From the NCBI GenBank assembly GCA_027563935.2, contig CM050454.1, positions 4,244,001 through 4,308,000 on the forward strand: a DNA stretch of 64,000 nucleotides. The letters are read 5' to 3'. Of this stretch, positions 58,401-64,000 are shown in pieces. Under the pieces are notes generated by a model, which saw nothing but the letters and a program-made list of their open reading frames with translations, had not been told where the DNA came from and made no database searches. Numbering within the stretch: position 1 is the stretch's first letter; each line of letters opens with the position of its first letter. A program made the position numbers and the translations under genes. This DNA is from Costus lasius (lineage: Eukaryota > Streptophyta > Magnoliopsida > Zingiberales > Costaceae).

Positions 58401-61400
58401 CCTAGATTGAGCATTTATTTCATCTGAAAGCCTCAACTAGGTGAAGCAGTAGTAAGTGCATGGCTTATTAGAGTGCAAAATTTAGGATTTGGGTTTTCAC
58501 CTCATGGAATCCCTATGATGATATTAAACACCTTTGTTCGAAGGAGAATTTAGCACAATTAAAAGAAATTTATATTAAGGTACAAAATTTTTCCTCTCTG
58601 GTAGGTTAGCAATTCAACTCGACGACTTTGAGCCACTAACCCATTTATAATAGGTATAGGTACCCAATTAGCCAAATGGGACAGGTTCAGATTTAGCTGA
58701 TCGAATATTAATTAGACTCAAGTTTAGAGGTATGGGTACCAAACACCTGAATTATAAATAAATAAATAAATTTAATTCTATTATTAAAATATATAATAAT
58801 AAAATAATTATAATTATAATAATTTATAGTAAATAAATAATTTTTTATTTAATCTTGTACCCATAAATACCTATTTAAATATCCTTGGGTCAAGCTATGT
58901 GACATGGTGCCCGACCTTGGTTTGGGTGCTAGGTTTTATACTTGGGTCGGTTTGGGTATTAAGTAAAAAATTAGGTACCCGATCTATTGTCATCCATTCT
59001 CTTGGATTTCCAATCTAGTAGCTAGTTATGCTAATCATCTACTCTCATGACTTATGAACTCACTTAGACCCTCCAAATTCTATGATAACTTAACTAGTAA
59101 ATTTGATTTAAAGAGATTCCAATGATGTGTTTTACTTCTTGATCTTCCCTCACATCATCTACCATATAAAAAAAATTGGCCAAATAAATTACAAGAAATC
59201 AAAGTACAACTCAAATCAAATTAAAGTGAAATTATGAAAATAGAAAAAGCGCCAGCGTCTATGTCATGTAAAATCACAATATGCTATACCCTTCGTCCTG
59301 AACACAAGCTTATAATATAGAATACATGCTAATTAAAAAAAACTGAAAAACTATCCAGATACACTTAGGAAAGAACATAATAAGAAAGACTAATTCTTTG
59401 TTTTCTTGGAGAGAAGAAAAACTATAAGAAATGAAAAATTATAAGGAAAAAAAAACTCTAAGGAAAGAAAAAAAATTCATATATTCTTTTCTTAGAAGGA
59501 AGAAAAAGAAGAAGAAAAATTAATTTCAAATGTTGAGTGAACTAGTGCTGTGTTTTCTCTAACTTTTCCATTCGATTCGAACGAAATTTTTTTAAAAAAT
59601 TAATCTAATTTAAATACTCTACGCTAACTAATGACACCTGTATTAGTATGAACAAGATTACACAATAAAAAATTAATCTAAATATTTTTTAAAAAATAAA
59701 ATATTATTTATTTTTATTTTTTATATAAAATATTTAGATCAATTTTTTATTATATATACTCTTGTTCATAACAATATGTAGATTATTTTTTTAAAAAAAT
59801 TTAATCGAAAACGAGATACCGGACTTAAAGCTGCGTACCCAGGCCATTTGTTCCTCGATCTTTCTCGAAAAGGTGATGGCATCTGCTCTGAAAAGGTTAG
59901 TATGCGGCTATATTTTATTCGCCAAAAAGTACTTTAGGGTGAAAGCTCCGGACAGAAGTGGTCGGCCAAGCAGGCACTGGCCGGCCGAATGGGTTTGTTG
60001 CACGTCTCTGGTTTTGAGGAAGTGGGGTTTAGCACTATAAACCGAATCCGATTCTGCAATTGGACGATTCGACCACCCTGATTCCTTAGACAGTGGTCAA
60101 ATAAATTTATTAAAAATACAAATCAAATTAATTTTATTTTAAAATTTATATTTTTAATAAATTCAAGGGATTTGTTGAGATTCTTGAGCAGGTCTTTGTC
60201 TAGAAAATTTTCTCGAGATTGTTGAGTCTGGTTCTTGTCTTAAAAAAATTTCTCTTATATTTTTTATAATAAAATTATATTATCCTAAAAAACAAGTCTA
60301 AATAAATATGAAAATAGGTTTATTTGTTTAGTTTTGCTATACTAATTTTTTTTTTATAATGATTGATTTGTCACGTGAGTTCGACTTTCTTGGGGCTCAT
60401 GTACCTTTTTGGCTTCCTATTAACTCGTGTCTGACGTTGAAGAATAGAAGCTCAAGGCCCAGTAGGAGCCCTTAAACCTAGGATGACTATGGCTGAGGTA
60501 ATTTAGGAATTTTATAATAAGCACAATTGTTACCTAAAAATGATTGATAAGATATCTATCAAATTTTTGGCTTATGTGATCTCTTTTTTGTTCTAGATGC
60601 TTTTACTGTCTGGATGCATGACTTGACTTTTTAATCATCCTTAAACAATATTGCTTTTTAAATATATTTTGATTAATTAATAATTATTTAAAAAATATTT
60701 TTAATTTTTAATTTAATTATAATATATATGTATGATAGGTTTTACCTATTCCTTTTTCAACTTATCCTTACTGTATAAGGGTGTGAGTTTAACTAGTATG
60801 AATCTTAGTCGTTAATAATAAGGTTTTAGAATCAAATTCCACTCTAATACTCCTCCACCTTCGATGGCACTTGCTCGCTCATCAAAGTTGCTAGATGGTG
60901 AGAGGCAAATAGTGAGGGAGGCGAAGGATGGGGGGCGAGGAGGGAGGAGGTGATGACGGTGGCAAGCAAGGGTGAGCCGTGGCAAGGGACGAGTAGCGAT
61001 GGCAGTGAGTAGGGATGGGGAAGGTCGAGGTCAAGGTCGTTTGCTGCTCTCACAACTTGAACCTGACGGCTCGCCTCGTACGTCGTTTACTGCTCTCACC
61101 GCTTGCCTTTCACACTGACTTCTGCTCGTGCTGCCACCAGTACATCGTCATCGGCTATTCACGAGGAAGGGAGAGGGGAGGAAGAGGGAACAACAGGGAA
61201 GAGGGGGGGGGGGGAGGGGGGAGAGGAAGAGTCGGTTGGAAGGGAGGAAAAGAAGGATAGAGTTATTTTTTAAAATAATAGGTATTTTTATCTTTTTTTA
61301 ATAATCGGGTTTAGGTTCGGAAGGGATACCTGATATTCCATATCTGATCCTAACTCGACTCTAGGATTTTAGTTTACCCGACCCAAACTCCAGTAAATTT

Positions 61401-61551
61401 ATGTTTTCCCTGCTACGAGGGACGTGCAGACAACAAGGCCCAGCTGCAAGGCTGGGCGGGGCCGGGCTTGAGGGTTTTTGCCAGCGGTGAGAGTAGGCAA
61501 GCTATGAGGGCCGTGAAGACAACAAGGGCAAACTGGCCTGCTAGGGGGAGG
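58401..61551 (+). repeat. ClpB 3' flank, distal part (block B)
   Basis: Matches 33111-36640 in order and orientation, as listed for block A. A purine-rich part at 59400-59520 is not in block A. GC-rich stretches at 60840-61260 and 61420-61550 give domainless ORFs on both strands. No host gene is supported. Confidence 0.75.
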
Positions 61552-62047
61552 CAGAGGTGGCCAACGGGCCGGGCCGGCCCGCGGCCCGGCTCGGGTCGGG
61601 CTGGGCACGGCCAGCAGGCGTGCCGGGCCAGGCACGGCACGCGGGGCGGGCTAGGCATGGCACGGACGCGGGGCCGGGCCAGGCACGACACGACACGTGA
61701 ATGAACATGCATTTTTACCTAAATGCCTTCATAATAGTTATAAAAATTTTAAAAGTTAGGGATATAATTGTCTTTATGGTATAAAATTACCATTTTAGCC
61801 CCTTTTAATAATAAAAAATAGGGTATAAATATATAATTATACACTCAATTCATCCCTATAAATTGACCCCCAACCCTCACATTTCTTCACACAAGTTTCC
61901 AACTATCTTTGGAATAATTTCTCATTCTCTTTTAATACTCTCTTAATCTCTTTTCTAAGTCTTGATTTACAATTAGTTTCTTAATTGAACTCAAACTTAA
62001 GCTTCTTTTTAGCCATCAAGAATTCAATGCTCTCTCGGTCTAGACTA

Positions 62048-62183
62048 GTCATTTTTTTCTATGCCTCGTGCTCACCACGTGACTAGACGTGGAGAAGATC
62101 AAGTAAGTATTAAATTAATTTATTTTTATAATATAATTATCACGTGGTGAGCACGAGCACGAGACATAGAGAAAAATGACAGA
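62048..62183. repeat. Inverted repeat inside hAT element
   Basis: CTATGCCTCGTGCTCACCACGTGA (62059-62082) has its complement TCACGTGGTGAGCACGAG...CATAG at about 62140-62173, with flanking TCATTTTT/AAAAATGA also paired. The arms of about 36 bases could form a stem with a loop of roughly 60 bases. Confidence 0.75.
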
Positions 62184-62339
62184 TAATAGAAGAGTGAAGA
62201 TAATTATCATTATGCCAAATTCTCAACGTTCAATCTTCTTTCCATCTACCTTAAATTTCTTCAATGTTGATCAATGGAGAATCACTATTTTAAGTATTAT
62301 CTAACGTGTTAGTCAAATTATACGAATTGATGTATTCAG

Positions 62340-62712
62340 GTTTAAAGAACACTTTATCCACTTATCTGATCATGCAAGACAAGAATTTTTGGCTTCTCCC
62401 TCTCCTTCTGGGGTTGAGATTGAGATAGAGGTTGAAGACTTTGTAATAAGTGATAGTGAGGAGGATAGTGATAATATCAACGATGAGCCGGAGCAATATA
62501 TCGAAACAAACCAAGCACAAGAGTCACTTGAGTTTTTTATTATTGAAGAAGGAAGTAGAGCTGAAAACATGGAGTGCGCAATATGCATAGAGAAGATGGA
62601 GCACGGAGCGCAAGTATGCTTAACATAATGCTCGCATATCTTCCATAGTAGCTGCTTGCGTAGTTGGCTACGGGTCAATTGTGTATGCCCATTATGTCGG
62701 CAATTGATTTAA
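62340..62712 (+). pseudogene. RING-H2 finger protein fragment within hAT element
   Basis: After a cag acceptor-like site at 62337-62339 an open frame reads FKEHFIHLSDHARQEFLAS, an acidic stretch (EIEIEVEDF, DSEEDSDN), then ECAICIEKMEHGAQVCLT. A single in-frame TAA (62626-62628) follows, and the same frame continues CSHIFHSSCLRSWLRVN and CVCPLCRQLI to a TAA at 62710-62712. All eight zinc ligands of a C-x2-C ... C-x-H-x2-H-x2-C ... C-x2-C RING-H2 domain are present. Such domains recruit E2 enzymes in ubiquitin ligases. The lone stop inside an otherwise intact domain suggests a recently disabled capture, or a gene typical of this element family. Confidence 0.8.
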
Positions 62713-63238
62713 GCTTAAATGTATAATTTATGAATATGAAATTTAATCGAGTTGGTTTTAACTTTAGTCATGTGTTGTTAGTATTGTTAATAAATAAATT
62801 AATATTAATTTAATAAAATATATTAAAATTAAAATCATATATGTTTAAAATAAAATAATTAATTAAATATTTTTTAAAAAAATTATGTAAAATACATAAT
62901 TCTCAATTTTTTATTTTATTAATATTTTATTTATTTTAATGAAGCGGGCCAAAAGTCGGCCCGTGGGCCACATTCGGGCCGTGCCTGACACGGCCCGTTG
63001 GGCCGACCATAGCCCGCGGGCCAGTTTCAGCCCACGTGCCGGATTCGGCCCGCATGCCGGATCCGGGCCCGGCCAGAAGTTGAACCGTGCCTGGGCCGGC
63101 ACGCCTAAACGTGCCGCGGGCCGTGCCGGGCCCAAGTATTTTTCTGCCCGGCACGACACGGTTACAATCGGGCACGGCCCGCTAGGAGTCGGGCCGAGGC
63201 GGGCCCGGGCATGGCCCATGGCCACCTCTACGGGGAGG

Positions 63239-63299
63239 GCATATTTGTAGAGATTAGGAATTTTAGGGTTAAAATAGCATATATTTATAAATTTATTTT

Positions 63300-63360
<61 letters not shown>

Positions 63361-64000
63361 CTTATAATCTGGTTGGGACTGCCACGCTGAAGTACAAATT
63401 AAATTTCTATCTAGGAATATCGGCTTCTTTGGGTAAGAGTTTGCTATAATTTTATATTGCTCCAGATATCTTTCTCTTGAGGGTTATAGTGTTTTTCTTG
63501 CACTACAAGACTTTCACTTGAAGGGGGTGGGATATATTCTTGTCACTTGTTTCTTTGGAGAGAACTTAGAGAGAATGGAAAATATAATAAATTTGGAAGT
63601 TTTTATATTTAAATTTATTGTATATTTTTTTCTCTGGATTCTTTTGAAAGAAACAAATAGTGAATGTCACTGTGGTAGTTGTGTTTTTGCATTTTGGGTT
63701 ATATTGTATCGCATCCGGGAAATTCTTGCAATTTTGTTTATATTTTGTGGTTATTTGGGTATGCAACATTAATAAACATTTTCCTTTCCTATCAATCAAT
63801 TTCTTAATCGGACAATTGGCAAAAATTATTATATCTATGTATTTTAATTTAATATATAAATTTAATTGAAGTTTATCGACTATCATATTTAAAAGTTGTG
63901 AAGTATGGACTAGAAATAGTTAATTGTCAAATTTGAAGTTATCAAGGCTTGAAAAACAAGCTAGCGGTCCTGTAATTCTGAAAATAAAGATCGAAGCTTG
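63239..64000. other. AT-rich spacer with (TA)n run
   Basis: A (TA)n microsatellite of about 52 bases lies at 63306-63357. The rest has short, overlapping AT-rich ORFs on both strands with no recognisable domain. Confidence 0.6.

Larger units (their letters stand above)
61552..63230. mobile_element. hAT element (1679 bp) carrying host-like coding sequence
   Basis: Terminal repeats CAGAGGTGGCCAACGGGCC and GGCCCATGGCCACCTCTA are inverted. The flanks GGGGGAGG (61544-61551) and CGGGGAGG (63231-63238) form an 8-bp duplication with one difference. Both subterminal zones are strongly GGGCCG-rich. The interior is AT-rich and contains a RING-H2 coding stretch rather than a transposase, so it is non-autonomous. 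Confidence 0.85.

Noticed and set aside
60844..61712. ORFs in the GC-rich stretches before the hAT element
   Set aside because: They are low-complexity Pro/Arg/Gly-rich translations of repeats, present on both strands.
63518..63886. Overlapping AT-rich ORFs at the right edge
   Set aside because: Opposite-strand shadows in AT-rich DNA with no domain and strong Ile/Phe/Lys bias.

Overview
The window is nuclear DNA of a flowering plant. The evidence is GT-AG introns, a plant-type TAF5 gene, an organellar ClpB relative, Ty1-copia and Ty3-gypsy (Tat/Athila-type) retrotransposons, and many hAT and Tourist-type MITEs. The species cannot be told from the sequence. The background is AT-rich. GC-rich islands coincide with transposable elements.

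Layout. 1-6653: AT-rich sequence, one hAT MITE, one degenerate MITE and a GC-rich LTR-like block. 6654-15827 (+): the C-terminal ten exons of TAF5, encoding six WD40 repeats in one unbroken frame; the N-terminal exons were not found and probably lie left of the window. 15828-21285: a solo LTR (16762-18240), AT-rich DNA, a 33-bp tandem repeat and LTR-like sequence. 21286-30263: rearranged pieces of a ClpB-like gene (+ intron fragment, then a - strand 5' half) and a Tat/Athila-type gypsy element on the - strand that lost RT, RNase H and the integrase core. 30264-36640: the 3' end and downstream flank of a ClpB-like copy (+), broken by a nested solo LTR and hAT element. 36641-43442: a dead copia element with both LTRs, itself interrupted by a gypsy-type LTR. 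43443-47640: MITEs, unclassified DNA and a 144-bp tandem repeat behind a TATA box. 47642-56880 (+): a nearly full-length ClpB-like pseudogene. 56881-61551: its downstream flank, collinear with 30274-36640. 61552-63230: a hAT element carrying a RING-H2 coding fragment.

How it fits together. The one clearly functional gene is TAF5, a subunit of TFIID (and of SAGA in many eukaryotes). The ClpB family here has decayed: the main copy has at least four nonsense codons, a frameshift and deletions in the middle domain, a probable lost splice acceptor, and changes in both Walker A motifs, the NBD2 arginine finger and sensor 2. Partial copies 17-26 kb upstream show that the locus was duplicated and inverted. 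The two collinear flanks serve as empty and filled sites that date later insertions. Several elements have clean target-site duplications (8 bp for hAT, 5 bp for LTR, 3 bp for the Tourist-like palindrome), so the order of nested events can be read. All identifications are from reading translations and repeats by eye; no database search was run.
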